Shown: positions 11,596 through 22,890 of the stretch, piece after piece
Numbering within the stretch: position 1 is the stretch's first letter
Layout: every line of letters starts with the position of its first letter
NCBI GenBank assembly: GCA_013407085.1
Contig: JACCGJ010014694.1
Span: 1 to 64,000 of the forward strand
Direction: 5' to 3'
Origin: Atriophallophorus winterbourni
Lineage: Eukaryota > Platyhelminthes > Trematoda > Plagiorchiida > Microphallidae
Length of the DNA stretch: 64,000 nt
Notes under the pieces: generated by a model
What the model saw: the letters and a program-made list of their open reading frames with translations, nothing else
The model's database searches: none
What the model was told of the DNA's origin: nothing
Position numbers and translations under genes: made by a program

Positions 11596-14389
11596 TATAC
11601 AAAATCGCAAACACGACAAAGATGGGAAAGCAGAAGCAAACGACAGAAAATGTAGAAATTGACAAACAACCGAAAATACAAAATAGGCGCAACAAAAATG
11701 AAGTGAGTAACAGGGAACTTAATCAAAGAGAACAAGGAGCTACATTAAATCACAAACGTAGCACGAAAGAAATGACGCGACTGACTGTTGAAGCTGTTGG
11801 ATCGACTTCGGATTCTGATTCGAGTGACGATGATGTTCCAGTGGTTGCTGCAGGAAAGACCAAGGTTGCAGCGTTGTCCACGAAAGCGACCCCCACGTTA
11901 GTCAAAAGTTCCTCGTTAACTGGTGCCGCTATATCGAAGCGTGCTGCTGCGTCTAGTTCGGACTCTGATTCGAGTGACGATGATGTTGCTGTTTCTGGAG
12001 CAGCGTCAGGTGGGAGCGAAATCGAAGAGTGCGTCGTTGCCCGTGAAGAAGCCAACCCCGACGGTTTCATCGGCTAAGAGCAATGTGTCCACGCCAGTAA
12101 CGAAACAAGCGAACGTGATTGGTAAGAGTGCTGGTTTGTCCGGTTCGGCTTCGAAGCGTACTGCTGCGTCGAGTTCGGATTCTGATTCGAGTGACGATGA
12201 TGTTCCAGTGGTTGCTGCAGGAAAGTCCAAGGTTGCAGCGTTGTCCACGAAAGCGACACCCCCGATAGTCAAAGGTTCCTCGTTAACTGGCGCCGCTGGA
12301 TCGAAGCGTGCTGTTGCGTCCAGTTCGGACTCTGATTCAAGTGAAGATGATGTTGTTGTTTCCGGAGCAGCGTCAGTGGGAGCGAAATCGAAGAGTGTGT
12401 CGTTGTCCGTGAAGAAGCCAACCCCGACGGTTTCATCGGCTAAGAGCAATGTGTCCACACCAGTAACGAAACAAGCGAACGTGATTGGTAAGGGTGCTGG
12501 TTTGTCTGGTTCGGCATCGAAGCGTACTGCTGCGTCGAGTTCGGATTCTGATTCGAGTGACGATGATGTTCCAGTGGTTGCTGCAGGAAAGTCCAAGGTT
12601 GCAGCGTTGTCCACGAAAGCGACACCCCCGATAGTCAAAGGTTCCTCGTTAACTGGTGCCGCTGGATCGAAGCGTGCTGCTGCGTCCAGTTCGGACTCTG
12701 ATTCAAGTGACGATGATGTTGCTGTTTCTGGAGCAGCGTCAGTGGGAGCGAAATCGAAGAGTGCGTCGTTGCCCGTGAAGAAGCCAACCCCGACGGTTTC
12801 ATCGGCTAAGAGCAATGTGTCCACGCCAGTAACGAAACAAGCGAACGTGATTGGTAAGAGTGCTGGTTTGTCCGGTTCGGCTTCGAAGCGTACTGCTGCG
12901 TCGAGTTCGGATTCTGATTCGAGTGACGATGATGTTCCAGTGGTTGCTGCAGGAAAGTCCAAGGTTGCAGCGTTGTCCACGAAAGCGACACCCCCGATAG
13001 TCAAAGGTTCCTCGTTAACTGGTGCCGCTGGATCGAAGCGTGCTGCTGCGTCCAGTTCGGACTCTGATTCAAGTGACGATGATGTTGCTGTTTCTGGAGC
13101 AGCGTCAGTGGGAGCGAAATCGAAGAGTGTGTCGTTGCCCGTGAAGAAGCCAACCCCGACGGTTTCATCGGCTAAGAGCAATGTGTCCACGCCAGTAACG
13201 AAACAAGCGAACGTGATTGGTAAGGGTGCTGGTTTGTCTGGTTCGGCATCGAAGCGTACTGCTGCGTCGAGTTCGGATTCTGATTCGAGTGACGATGATG
13301 TTCCAGTGGTTGCTGCAGGAAAGTCCAAGGTTGCAGCGTTGTCCACGAAAGCGACACCCCCGATAGTCAAAGGTTCCTCGTTAACTGGCGCCGCTGGATC
13401 GAAGCGTGCTGTTGCGTCCAGTTCGGACTCTGATTCAAGTGAAGATGATGTTGTTGTTTCCGGAGCAGCGTCAGTGGGAGCGAAATCGAAGAGTGTGTCG
13501 TTGTCCGTGAAGAAGCCAACCCCGACGGTTTCATCGGCTAAGAGCAATGTGTCCACACCAGTAACGAAACAAGCGAACGTGATTGGTAAGGGTGCTGGTT
13601 TGTCTGGTTCGGCATCGAAGCGTACTGCTGCGTCGAGTTCGGATTCTGATTCGAGTGACGATGATGTTCCAGTGGTTGCTGCAGGAAAGTCCAAGGTTGC
13701 AGCGTTGTCCACGAAAGCGACCCACACGTTAGTCAAAAGTTCTTCGTTAACTGGTGCCGCTATATCGAAGCGTGCTGCTGCGTCTAGTTCGGACTCTGAT
13801 TCAAGTGACGATGATGTTGCTGTTTCTGGAGCAGCGTCAGTGGGAGCGAAATCGAAGAGTGTGTCGTTGCCCGTGAAGAAGCCAACCCCGACGGTTTCAT
13901 CGGCTAAGAGCAATGTGTCCACGCCAGTAACGAAACAAGCGAACGTGATTGGTAAGAGTGCTGGTTTGTCCGGTTCGGCTTCGAAGCGTACTGCTGCGTC
14001 GAGTTCGGATTCTGATTCGAGTGACGATGATGTTCCAGTGGTTGCTGCAGGAAAGTCCAAGGTTGCAGCGTTGTCCATGAAAGCGACACCCCCGATAGTC
14101 AAAGCTTCTTCGTTAACTGGTGCCGCTGGATCGAAGCGTGCTGCTGCGTCCAGTTCGGACTCTGATTCGAGTGACGATGATGTTGCTGTTTCTGGTGTGA
14201 AATCTAAGTGTGCAGCATTGTCGACGAATTCGAAGAAGACGAGTCATTCTTCTCCTGTTGTTGGTACCAAACGTCTAGCTTCGTCTGGTTCTGATTCAGA
14301 TTCTCTTGAGCCTCCAATTACTAATGGTCATTCCGTCAATAATTCTGTTCCTTTCAAAAAGCAACGTTGCGATTCTACTAGTTCTGTCG
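11596..14389 (+). CDS. NOLC1 large repeat exon
   Basis: Acceptor TTTTTCAG ends at 11595; donor GGTACGT starts at 14390 and splits a Val codon (phase 1). Residues from the ATG at 11622 form a basic, Lys/Gln/Asn-rich lead of about 60 residues, then the acidic-Ser/basic repeat. The frame used up to about 12009 does not continue: in the repeat unit starting there the word reads GTCAGGTGGGAGC, whereas the five later units read GTCAGTGGGAGC. The downstream frame then runs open to 14389 and beyond. The last part (KKTSHSS, GSDSDSLEPP, PFKKQRCDSTSS) is non-repetitive. Confidence 0.85.
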
Positions 14390-17300
14390 GTACGTTTATT
14401 TTTATTATTATATTACTTAGCACATCATTTTTTCATGCTATTCTTATAATATCGCTCACCCTTGTACAAATTTTTTCTATTTAGTTTTTCGTGCCATTCT
14501 TAATTTTCTGTAATCGAAAAGTTTCCGGAATTTAACTTAGGATATAATCTTAACCTGTAGTCTGGTTCTAACTTGAAATAATTTTACATTCCTGAATTCG
14601 ATAAAATCTCAGGTCAGTCCCTTTCCTGAAATTTCATTGTAGACTAGGATTTTATTTGATTACCGATGAATTTTTGCACAGATGTTCAATCGTACAGTGC
14701 TTCTGTGCTGTGCCGCTAAATTGATTGTCCACTGGTTGTGAGCTGTATGCTGAGACACACTGGAGTCTCATTACCATTTCCACCTGTACTTCTTATATCT
14801 GTTTAAGCCCGACCAACCTCACAGTATCTTAGCCCACGTGCAATCTGTGACTGTGCGGCACTTTACCTGGATCTGGCTTGTGCTTTCATACATAAATACC
14901 GCTGAATTTTGTGCACAGCTTGTGAAATGCAGAATCGGTTCTTTTTATTCGGTAATTGTTAGTATATCATTTAACCAATATTTATAGCTAAAACTAAATT
15001 GTAATGTTTAGCACCGATTGTTTGCACAGAGGCACACAAAGAATATTCTCTCGTCTATAATATTTTATTTGATGTATTCAATTGAGCGTTTATGAAGGAA
15101 CACGCCAGTGTACTGCCAGGCCAAGAAACACGGTTTATATATCAGGCTCGCCAACGAACTCCTGTTTCTAACTGTCTGGCTGTCAAAAGAAATGATGTAT
15201 TGGAATTTTTCTTAAGTGCCGTTTTCTGAATGTACGTATGAAATGAATAACCTGATTCACACACTGTTGTAGACTGCACGCGGACTAAAATACTGTCCGG
15301 TTGTCAAGTCCTAAACAGATGTAAGAAATAAAAGTAAAAGTGGTAATTAGATTCTTGCCAATGTATTGTGGTGCTCACATCCCCATCCATTACACAACAC
15401 TACCGGTTTCTGGCTGTTTGCAGTCATCATGTGGAGACAGTAAGATCAGGTTCAGTGAGCATGTTTCCGCCTTAAGCTTCCTATCGATTTCAACGCATTA
15501 GTACGATGTTAACTATGGTATGGTATGAAAGCACAAGCCTGATCCAGGCAAAGTGCCGCACAGTCAGAGACTGCACGTGGGCTGAGCTACTGTCAGGTTA
15601 CCCAGGCGTAGACAGATATGAGAATGCAAAAAGAACAGGAAATGGTAGTGATGATAGTGGTGTTAGCTAGGATGGGAATATTTATTCATGAGGTCTTGAA
15701 TGGCGATACTCCTTTCTCACTACTTTTTCATGTTCGGATATGCAATCGTGCAGTACTTATGTACTGCGCAGCTAACTGCTAAATTAATTTATCTCATGTA
15801 GCGAGCTGCATCCGAAAACATTTTTCTTTCGTAAGACTATCGAGACCTTGGTAACCTGACAATTTTCTAGCCCATACACGACCTGACTATGTTGCACTTT
15901 TCCGTAGGTTAAGCTTACGGCAGCTTGATATGGTTCCGCGAAAAGCTGTCCCGCTGAATGGGACCATTTTTTTTTCTTGCAAAGCAGCGTAACAGGACGC
16001 TTTTGAGAATTTCTCAGTCAAAAGTTTTTTTTAAATGGTCATTATGTACCTTCTTCTAATCAAAAACGTACAGTCGTTGAAAATTTATTTTACTTTATTT
16101 TCCATGGAACACCCACACAACTGATAGAATTCTACCGAATGAGGGAGGGTTCTTGTTTAAAGGCTATCACGGCAGTGACCACATTGTTTTGGTTTAAAAA
16201 TCTCTAAGTATAATGCCATAGTGATGTACGATTATGCTCAATATTCACTCTCTTTTGTTGTTTGCAGTTCAAACGTCGAATCAGCGGAGGAACTCCTCAC
16301 CGTTCCGTCGTGTGTCTGGTGATGTGAATTCATTGCATCCTCGCTTGTCCGACAATTCTTATTCAGCCATGGTATGTGCGAATTTTACTTTCCCTTCGAT
16401 TCGGGCGTTCTGCGTTGACAACGCGAACCATTATCATTTTCTGTTATCCTCTTTTGCCCTGTGTCTCACACGTCTAGTTTGCGCGGATGTCCGAGCGTGC
16501 AGTACTTTTGTGTTGTGCTAATAACACCGCGCTAAGTTGATTTGCCACCGGTAGTGAGGTGAACCACGCTGGAATCTAACTGCCATTTCTACTTCTATTT
16601 TCCCCCATATCTTCTCCCACATACAGCCTACGAGTGTGTGATACTTTGACTGGATCAGGCTTGTGCTTTCATACATACATACATACATCTAGTTTATGAT
16701 ATCTCGTGAAAGAGATTTTACAATTTCTGACCTCGCTTGACTAGTGATTTCGTGCAGCATTTACCTTACTGTATATTCGATGAAATTGTTGTGCTCGCTT
16801 TCTCCTCACTTGCACAACACAACCGGTTTCTGGCCGTTTGCATTCATCATATTGAGGCAGTAAGGTAAATTGTAGATCGCCTTGAAACGAATTTCTTACG
16901 AAGAACCACGACGTTCAGGTACAAAATCACAAAGTTAATCCTTGTCAACCACTGAAGACGCTATATCGGCCAGTTTTAAGCGTCTTGATCGCTTGTCCTG
17001 GAATCACTTTGTCATTCCGTACTTTGAAAATCGTGATTTTTTTCTAAGAAATTCATTTCAACAGTGCATTCATGTATACCCTAGTTGTTCCTTTTATCTA
17101 CGTGGCTACATTTTATCAATAAAATTTAAGTGCTGTAAGAATATCATATCCCATTCTTGATATCAAACGATCCCACAGTTATTAATATTATTGAGTGTTG
17201 CAATCCCCAATATCATGTATCTGGAATAAAGTGTCTCTTCTTCCGTTTGCTATAGCCGAACTCTCGGGGTTCTTGGGGCGAGCGCGCAAATAAAGATTTC

Positions 17301-17411
17301 ATGTATACCAGTGGCAAATCGTTCAAACATGAAAAAACAAAGAAGAAGCGTGGATCGTATCATGGTGGCATGCTTTCGACCACGGTTTCCTCGTTCAAAT
17401 TTGACGAATGA
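11596..17411 (+). CDS. NOLC1/Nopp140-type nucleolar phosphoprotein (SRP40 family)
   Basis: Exons recognised by eye are 11596-14389, 16268-16371 and 17256-17411. Nopp140 is a nucleolar and Cajal-body chaperone for box C/D and H/ACA snoRNPs and a major casein kinase 2 substrate. Evidence here is the alternation of acidic Ser clusters (SSSDSDSSDDD, about fourteen) with Lys/Pro/Ala/Ser spacers, and a split but clear C-terminal SRP40 domain: SSPFRRV and LSDNSYSA in the second exon, then SWGERAN, GKSFKHEKTKKKRGSYHGG and a final FKFDE in the last. The large exon begins mid-codon after TTTTTCAG; its YKIANTTK could be the end of the N-terminal LisH domain, so an upstream exon is missing. One extra G near 12010 breaks the frame between 11622-12009 and the rest. 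Confidence 0.85.
11806..14190 (+). repeat. 366-bp tandem repeat array inside NOLC1
   Basis: A 366-bp (122-codon) unit recurs about six and a half times, visible as identical words at 12074, 12440, 12806, 13172, 13538 and 13904. Each unit encodes two acidic Ser clusters and two basic spacers. Units differ at few sites: AGSKRAV with SEDDVVV in units one and four, KSAGL or KGAGL, SLPV or SLSV. The spacing is a multiple of three, so unit gain or loss keeps frame. Confidence 0.95.
14681..14898 (-). repeat. Dispersed short repeat copy
   Basis: Reverse-complement copy covering almost the whole family unit, within the NOLC1 intron. Confidence 0.7.
15262..15350 (+). repeat. Dispersed short repeat, degraded copy
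   Basis: Recognisable by TGCACGCGGACTAAAATACT and the CCTAAACAGAT word; strongly diverged. Confidence 0.5.
15393..15436 (-). ncRNA. Decayed hammerhead-like relic
   Basis: On the minus strand the words ATGATGA, CTGCAAACAG and AGAAACCGGT appear in the order and spacing of the intact hammerheads at 36093-36134, preceded by the same GATCTTACTGT lead. The invariant first C of CUGAUGA is A here and CGAAAC is AGAAAC, so it should be inactive. Confidence 0.5.
15525..15650 (+). repeat. Dispersed short repeat, 5' half
   Basis: Close match to 10466-10590, running from GTATGAAAGCACAAG to AGACAGATATGAG. Confidence 0.7.
15733..15900 (-). repeat. Dispersed short repeat, degraded copy
   Basis: Reverse-complement family words GTGCAGTACTT, GCTAAATTAATTTA and TAGCCCA in order. 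Confidence 0.55.
16268..16371 (+). CDS. NOLC1 exon encoding first part of SRP40 domain
   Basis: Acceptor TTTGCAG, donor GGTATGTG; enters in phase 1 and leaves in phase 0. It encodes about 34 residues with SSPFRRV and RLSDNSYSA, the conserved opening of the SRP40 C-terminal domain. Confidence 0.9.
16488..16682 (-). repeat. Dispersed short repeat copy
   Basis: Reverse-complement copy in the last NOLC1 intron. It ends in a short CATA microsatellite. Confidence 0.65.
16811..16856 (-). ncRNA. Decayed hammerhead-like relic
   Basis: Minus-strand ATGATGA, TGCAAACG and AGAAACCGGTTG in hammerhead order, as in 15393-15436. The core is mutated in the same two places. Confidence 0.45.
17256..17411 (+). 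CDS. NOLC1 terminal exon, end of SRP40 domain
   Basis: Acceptor TGCTATAG, phase 0. It encodes about 51 residues: SWGERAN, GKSFKHEKTKKKRGSYHGG and a C-terminal SSFKFDE, then TGA at 17409-17411. This is the most conserved part of Nopp140 proteins and fixes the identity of the gene. Confidence 0.92.
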   Translation, partial: PNSRGSWGERANKDFMYTSGKSFKHEKTKKKRGSYHGGMLSTTVSSFKFDE

Positions 17412-17438
17412 TGCTGTACTAATGATGTGTATTTTGTA

Positions 17439-17444
17439 AATAAA
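17439..17444 (+). terminator. NOLC1 polyadenylation signal AATAAA
   Basis: A canonical AATAAA lies 28 bases after the stop codon and is followed by a T/G-rich stretch. Confidence 0.7.
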
Positions 17445-18849
17445 AGATTGCGTTCGTCTGTGTTTTGTGTTACGTCCCAGCAAGGTCTTTCATGGTTGTA
17501 GCCGTATCAGAACATCTGACTACTTATAATATTAAAGTAGTTACATTTTCATGACGTTTTTGTCAAACAATTTAATTATTCAAGGTTGTCAAGGCAGCTT
17601 CTGAATGACTTCTTGTTTGCTCTGATTCAGTTGTTAGTTTATCCTCAAGTTTGATCTTATCAACACGGAGCGCTACATATTTCACAGGGTGTTTTGCTGA
17701 CGGAATTCTTTTCCACATTTTTGTAGACACCCATTTGAGTATCAATCGGGCTGTCTATTTTCTAGTCTCGCCCCACTTGCACATTTCTCGATACGTGCTC
17801 AGTTCACATCTAAATTATTCCTCTGTAAAATGGGACCGACAATGTCTACGACATCCTAGCCCCCTTCACGGTGTATGAGGTAATCTCGCCAATGCAGCTG
17901 CCAACGAAATCGAACCTAAGCTTTTGGCCAGATTGGTCGGATAAAGGATGAAACATGTTCGGTTTCTTCTTCGCGATCATCTCGTTCTATGTTTACGGTG
18001 GCTGCTAAATCCATCCGTCAAAAGTGCTGTGCTTCCTGTTTTCATTGGTATGAACAATGGTATATTAAAAACCACAGAAAACTTCATCTTCCCACTGTTT
18101 GAAGGCTCGCTAAGCATAGTCGTACATTTTCCACCTGATGGCGGCAAAAAGCCAGAAACCAGCTGTAAATTGAAAGTTCGCGGAGGTGAACAACACAATA
18201 CCAAATTAAACTATTACAGGCGCTTGTTGTGTTTGCTGTGAGTGCCGAATCAACTTAGGAGCCAGCCACCACCTACCCAATGTAGACACGGAAAGTTAGG
18301 AATAGATGCCGTATAGAATCGATGTTTGCTAACTTCAAGTAACAGAATAGTAGCCATGTTTATTGAATATGGAGAGTGACATCCAATAAGAAAAATAAGA
18401 AAATGGCTTTATTCGTGTACACGAATTTTCAGCTATAATATTAATTCGACCACACAAATATACTTTTTCAAAAAAGTTACGTTAACAATATGAAGTTGAG
18501 GATTTAATGTCGAAACGCACACTGTCAGTCGTCTCCTTAGCTAAAGAATAACTTTCGATTGATCAACCAAATAGCTGGCAAGGTAAGGGATGAAAGAATT
18601 CCTAAATTTTTCATTTCTGGAATAAGGGACGAGATATTGGCTTCGCGTAAATGAGAACGATTTGTAAGCCATACGGACCTCACGCAGTGGGTGTGCATTA
18701 TCGGACGAAATGTCTGATCAAACTGTCACATTCACGGAAGTGTCGTTCGACGATTATATCTCGAATTAACTCGGTATAGTCATATCTCAGTCATGCGATA
18801 GTCTCAATGCCTATTTTGATCACGGAAATCCTTTTCACGTAGACCGGAG
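17445..18849. other. No recognisable gene
   Basis: Short overlapping ORFs at 17948-18241 on both strands show no family motif. Position 18131-18175 contains a hammerhead-like word set, listed separately. Confidence 0.45.
18131..18175 (+). ncRNA. Hammerhead-like relic, weak
   Basis: CTGATGG, then GGC-AAAAA-GCC, then AGAAACCAGCTG occur in hammerhead order on the plus strand. The core departs from consensus (CUGAUGG; AGAAAC) and stem I is not convincing. Confidence 0.3.
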
Positions 18850-20710
18850 AAAATATGAGGGATGTGTTGAGGAAGTGTGAAGCAATGCAGTAAAAACAAA
18901 ATGTCTAACTGCATCAGGTGGGATAAATAGGGAATGCACGCGTAGGGCATAGAAAGATAGCCTTCGAACGTTCAATAACTGCAGTCACAATCAATCCAGT
19001 TGAGACTTTGTGATAACGTAACGTCAAGATACTTGAAACAAGTGCTTCTGCTGAAATCAGAGCTATTGACGGAAACTGGAGGACTTCCTTGAATCATGGT
19101 TTAACGTCGCTGACCAACGAAGTTCAAAGTATTACCTCTTTACAACTTTGAGGATTTGACGATAAGCCGAGTGAGGATGACCATTGGCCAATGATCGATG
19201 ATTCTGATATAGGATGGTCAGCACATCGATGTTGGTTAAAAACAACTGCAACGTCGTCGGCGTATTTGAGACTCAAGGTGGAATGAAAACGCGGAAGATC
19301 AGAAATGTAAACGGAGAATAAGAAGGCAGAAAGACTTGCGCCCTGCATGACATTGTGAGGACTCGGAATCCGATGGGAGACTGCCAATCGCGACAGTTTA
19401 TTGCACTCGGCCTTCAAAGTAGGAAGCTATCCAATGACACCACAGTCATAAAGTTGTTGCAATCAAGGAAATAAACTTCCACGTCTTTCGATTTAGTATC
19501 AAGTGAACCGGATACATTGTCCGTTAGCACAGCAAGTGTGTCAACCATCGGACGATTCTTCCGGTGTGCAAACTGATGAGAATCTTCTGCCTAACGGCTA
19601 AAAAACCATGCGTCGAAGCACAATACTTTCCATTTTTGTGTCGCTGCAACGTACAAGCAATGGAACGGCACGTCCTAGGATAGTTTTTGGGGAATCGGAG
19701 TTATGCGTACCGGATTCCTACAGTCAAGCATTATAGATTTTTCCATTCATCTATTAAAAATATATGAGATAGGTGAAGAAACCTAACGCGCGCACTCTCA
19801 GTAAAAGAGGGTAAAGCTTGTCAGCGAGATACAGCGGAAAGAGCGCACAAGACTTCCGATGCGCTTGGGAAAGATGTAGTTAAAAATAAAGACGGGGGTA
19901 AAATAAAATCAGTTTGTGCATTGCCATTAACAGGAAGAGATACGAAAGATTTATTCAACGTAATATAGTCAGGGATAGAAGGAAATTTCTGTCTGTCTTT
20001 TCCATACAATCGTTGTGCGAGTTCCATAATTGGCGATTGATTTTGTTCTCATAATTGCATCCGTGTGCAACTTCCAAAGACGTTGGATTTCAAGATTAAC
20101 AGACACAGACAGCTGAGAAACATTATCTCAATCACGATTTTTGAATGCCTTTTCCTTCCGTCTTCGAAAGCGCTTCAAATTAATGGAAGAAAAACGATCA
20201 TAACTGACAAATCTAGTTTCTTCGAGACACCAAATATCAAAACCAAAATTGAGGTACAAAGTTAAAACATCACATTCATGGGAAACGTCAAGGTTATGAA
20301 AAGTATTGAAGTTGGTGTCATTGTGCATTTTTCTTAGGGCTGAAACATTGTCAGGTTCACATGCTCTGTTAGTCACTTTTTTTCCGATTCTGCGAGTCAG
20401 ATAATGATGTCCAGTATTTCCGTAGATTTTAGGGAGAATTGTGATAGCACAGTGGTCAGAATTGCCGATGAAGGCAAACATACAGGCTTGAAAACGTTGT
20501 GGTGCATTTTAATAGAATAGTCCAGACATGCTTCTGAACGCGTGGAAAAGTGAACAATAAGCGACGAGAGTGAAAACATGGAAAGTTTCGAGTGATTGAG
20601 GTCTCCAGCAAGTACGAGGAAGGAGTTTCGAAAAGGGGCACGTTCAATAAGACGTTCATAAAAACGTCGGAATGACAATTGGGGACGACAAACGCATTTA
20701 TCAACCAAGT
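18850..20710 (-). mobile_element. Decayed non-LTR retrotransposon(s)
   Basis: Minus-strand fragments in several frames read as LINE proteins. 20708-20430 is the middle and end of an APE-type endonuclease (VCRPQLSF, LAGDLNHSK, SDHCAI). 20420-20130 is the start of another endonuclease (FDIWCLEETRF). 20027-19821 is the region before the RT. About 19600-19450 is RT finger sequence (QFAHRKNR). 19417-19124 is the catalytic part (QGASLSAFLFSVYISDLP, KYADDV). Stops and frameshifts are frequent, so it is dead. The endonuclease end precedes an endonuclease start, so two copies or a rearrangement are involved. Confidence 0.75.
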
Positions 20711-21344
20711 TTAGTTAACGGAATCAAGCTTGAGTTAAAATATTCTGGCAGCCGAAATCTATACAACGATCATTCCAGTTTCGAAGAGCTCCCATTCGAC
20801 TTTCAGACACCACTGCAGCATTGGATTCTATGACTTACGGTAAGAGAGGTTCGTCCTCATCAAAATGAACACTCCACAGAATCCGAATGATTGACCAAAA
20901 GGCTAGACATAAAATGCGAAATGTAATTGAGCCTGACGATTTACTTTGCGAAGCTTGAACTCAGCGCAACCTACGCTTTACGAAGAAGTAAGGTCGAATA
21001 AAACCTAGCTGTTAGATTAACCTGAGGCGAAACTTGTTTTCCCACACTATAAAAACAGCTTTGTCAAATATGGCGAAAACAAGCGAATGGAATTTTTGAC
21101 TATAAACGTTACAACTGTGTTTTGACTCATCTGGGCTTGTTTACTGAAATATCACTTGATATGTGAGGAGGGATTCTTCATGGTATGAAATTTAGCACGC
21201 TACAATTTTCCGATCATGGGCATCCCAATCTTTCTAATAAAGACTCTCATTCTTCAGCCAATATGGACGTTCCGAGAGCAGTTGCAATTATCACTTTATG
21301 AATTCCTCATTGTCCTGACGAATCTTCCTGTCTGCAATCAGTAG

Positions 21345-21396
21345 CGTTGTGCACGGATGTGCAGTCGTACTGTACTTCTGTTCTGCGCGGCTTAAC
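21345..21396 (-). repeat. Dispersed short repeat, distal fragment split by the RTE insertion
   Basis: Tail of the short repeat (GTGCAGTCGTACTGTACTT region). The remainder of the same copy is at 24864-25060, on the other side of the RTE element. Confidence 0.65.
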
Positions 21397-21399
21397 TTA

Positions 21400-22825
21400 C
21401 ATGACTTAATCCCTTGAGTTCCTGGAGGATCATAGGGCCTCGGCAACTTGTCTCCACTTTGGTCTGTCCATAGCATCCAGTTTGATGTCGTTCCAGTTAA
21501 GTCAACAATTGCGGATTTCCTCTTCACACGAGCGCTTTCAAGATAGCCTTGGGCGTCCGACCCGTCTCTTCCCGATCGGGTTCCATACCAGAGCATGAAG
21601 CATGATGTCATCATAAGGTTTCCGCAAGGTGTGCCCAACCCATCTCCACTTTCTTCTACTGATCTGCTGGGCGATCGGGTCCTCACAGCAATCTGCCACA
21701 GGTCTTGATTCCTTATCTTTCTGGCCATTTTACCTCAATAAGTCGACGAAGGCAATTATTGTGGAATGATTGCAAGCGGCCAGAAGACTTTGCTGTCACT
21801 CGCCAGGTTTCCGATCCATAGAGTAGCACGGATTTGACGTTGCTTCTGAATATACGGAGTTTCGTGCGTTTTGATAGAACCTTCGACTCCCAAATGGGTT
21901 TCAAAGCTATGAACGCGTATCTTGCTTTGCCGATTCTGGCGACTATGTCTTCGTCCGTGCCACCACTTATTGAAACAATGCTGCCGAGGTAGACGAATTG
22001 CGTGACGTCTTTGACTGCTTTACCATTGATGGTGATTGATGGGTGCTCATCAGTTAGCACACGGAGGACTTCTGTTTTTTCGGTATTCACGCGTAGTCCT
22101 GCATATGAAGCAAAGTGTGCTAGTCTATCGGTCTTTCTCTGAAGACGTTGGGGGTCACGTGATATCAAGCAGACATCATCAGCGTATTCCAGATCCTCCA
22201 AATGCTCGGATTCCTTCCAATCGATACCATTCCTCTCACCTTTTACTGTCTGTTTCATTATCCAGTCTATTACCAACAGAAAAATCATTGGGGACAACAG
22301 GCATCCCTGGCGAACGCCAGTCTCAACTGCAAATGGATCGGTCAGTCTTCCGTTGTGAATTACCTGACAGGAGGCACCTTCATACAGCTGCTTTATGAGG
22401 TCCATGTACAGCGGTGGGACCCCATAGTGTGGCAAAAGCTTCCATATGAATTCGCGGTCCACACTGTCGAAGGCTTTCTCAAAATCTATGAAGTTGAGGC
22501 AAAGAGGCGATTGCCATTCAATGCTTTGTTCAATTATTATGCGGAGGGTCGCAATTTGGTCGATGCCAGACTTTTGTTTTCTGAAGCCTGATTGCTCTGG
22601 CCGTAACACTTGGTCGATAGCGTCGCGCAAACGCATAAGGATGATGCGTGTAAGTACTTTACTAGGGACTGAGAGCAGCATGATACCTCGCCAGTTTTTG
22701 CATAGCCTCAGATCCCCTTTCTTTGGAAGTTTGACCAAATGACCTCTCTTCCAATCATTTGGGACCCGTCTTTCTGACCAGATTTTCTGCAGCAGAGGAA
22801 GTAACATATCAGCCGAGGTGTCCAA
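21400..22825 (-). pseudogene. RTE reverse transcriptase, recently broken
   Basis: The first 370 codons (22825-21713) hold a complete RT core: WRGIMLLSVPSK, FIDFEKAFDSVDR (motif A), GVRQGCLLSPMIF (motif B), LEYADDVCLIS (catalytic motif C) and FVYLGSIVS. The true domain starts further up, at RNEILFALKS in the frame joined to the endonuclease. Compared with the copy at 50753-52346, one T is missing near 21719 and one base near 21686, so the C-terminal part (WRQVAEA, RRVGRPR) shifts frame. Apart from these lesions it looks young. Confidence 0.85.
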
Positions 22826-22890
22826 ATCAGCCTTCAGAGCTTCTGGTGGAATCCCATCTGGGCCTGGTGCTTTGCCATTCTTTAGTGATT

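Larger units (their letters stand above)
14390..16267 (+). other. NOLC1 intron with inserted repeats
   Basis: Bounded by GTACGT and a TTTGCAG acceptor. It holds copies of the dispersed short repeat in both orientations and one hammerhead-like relic. No coding sequence is seen. Confidence 0.75.

Noticed and set aside
12006..14102. 698-codon open frame on the minus strand
   Set aside because: Mirror image of the NOLC1 repeat: a 366-bp unit without antisense stops keeps the frame open. It has no independent start, splice or family signal.
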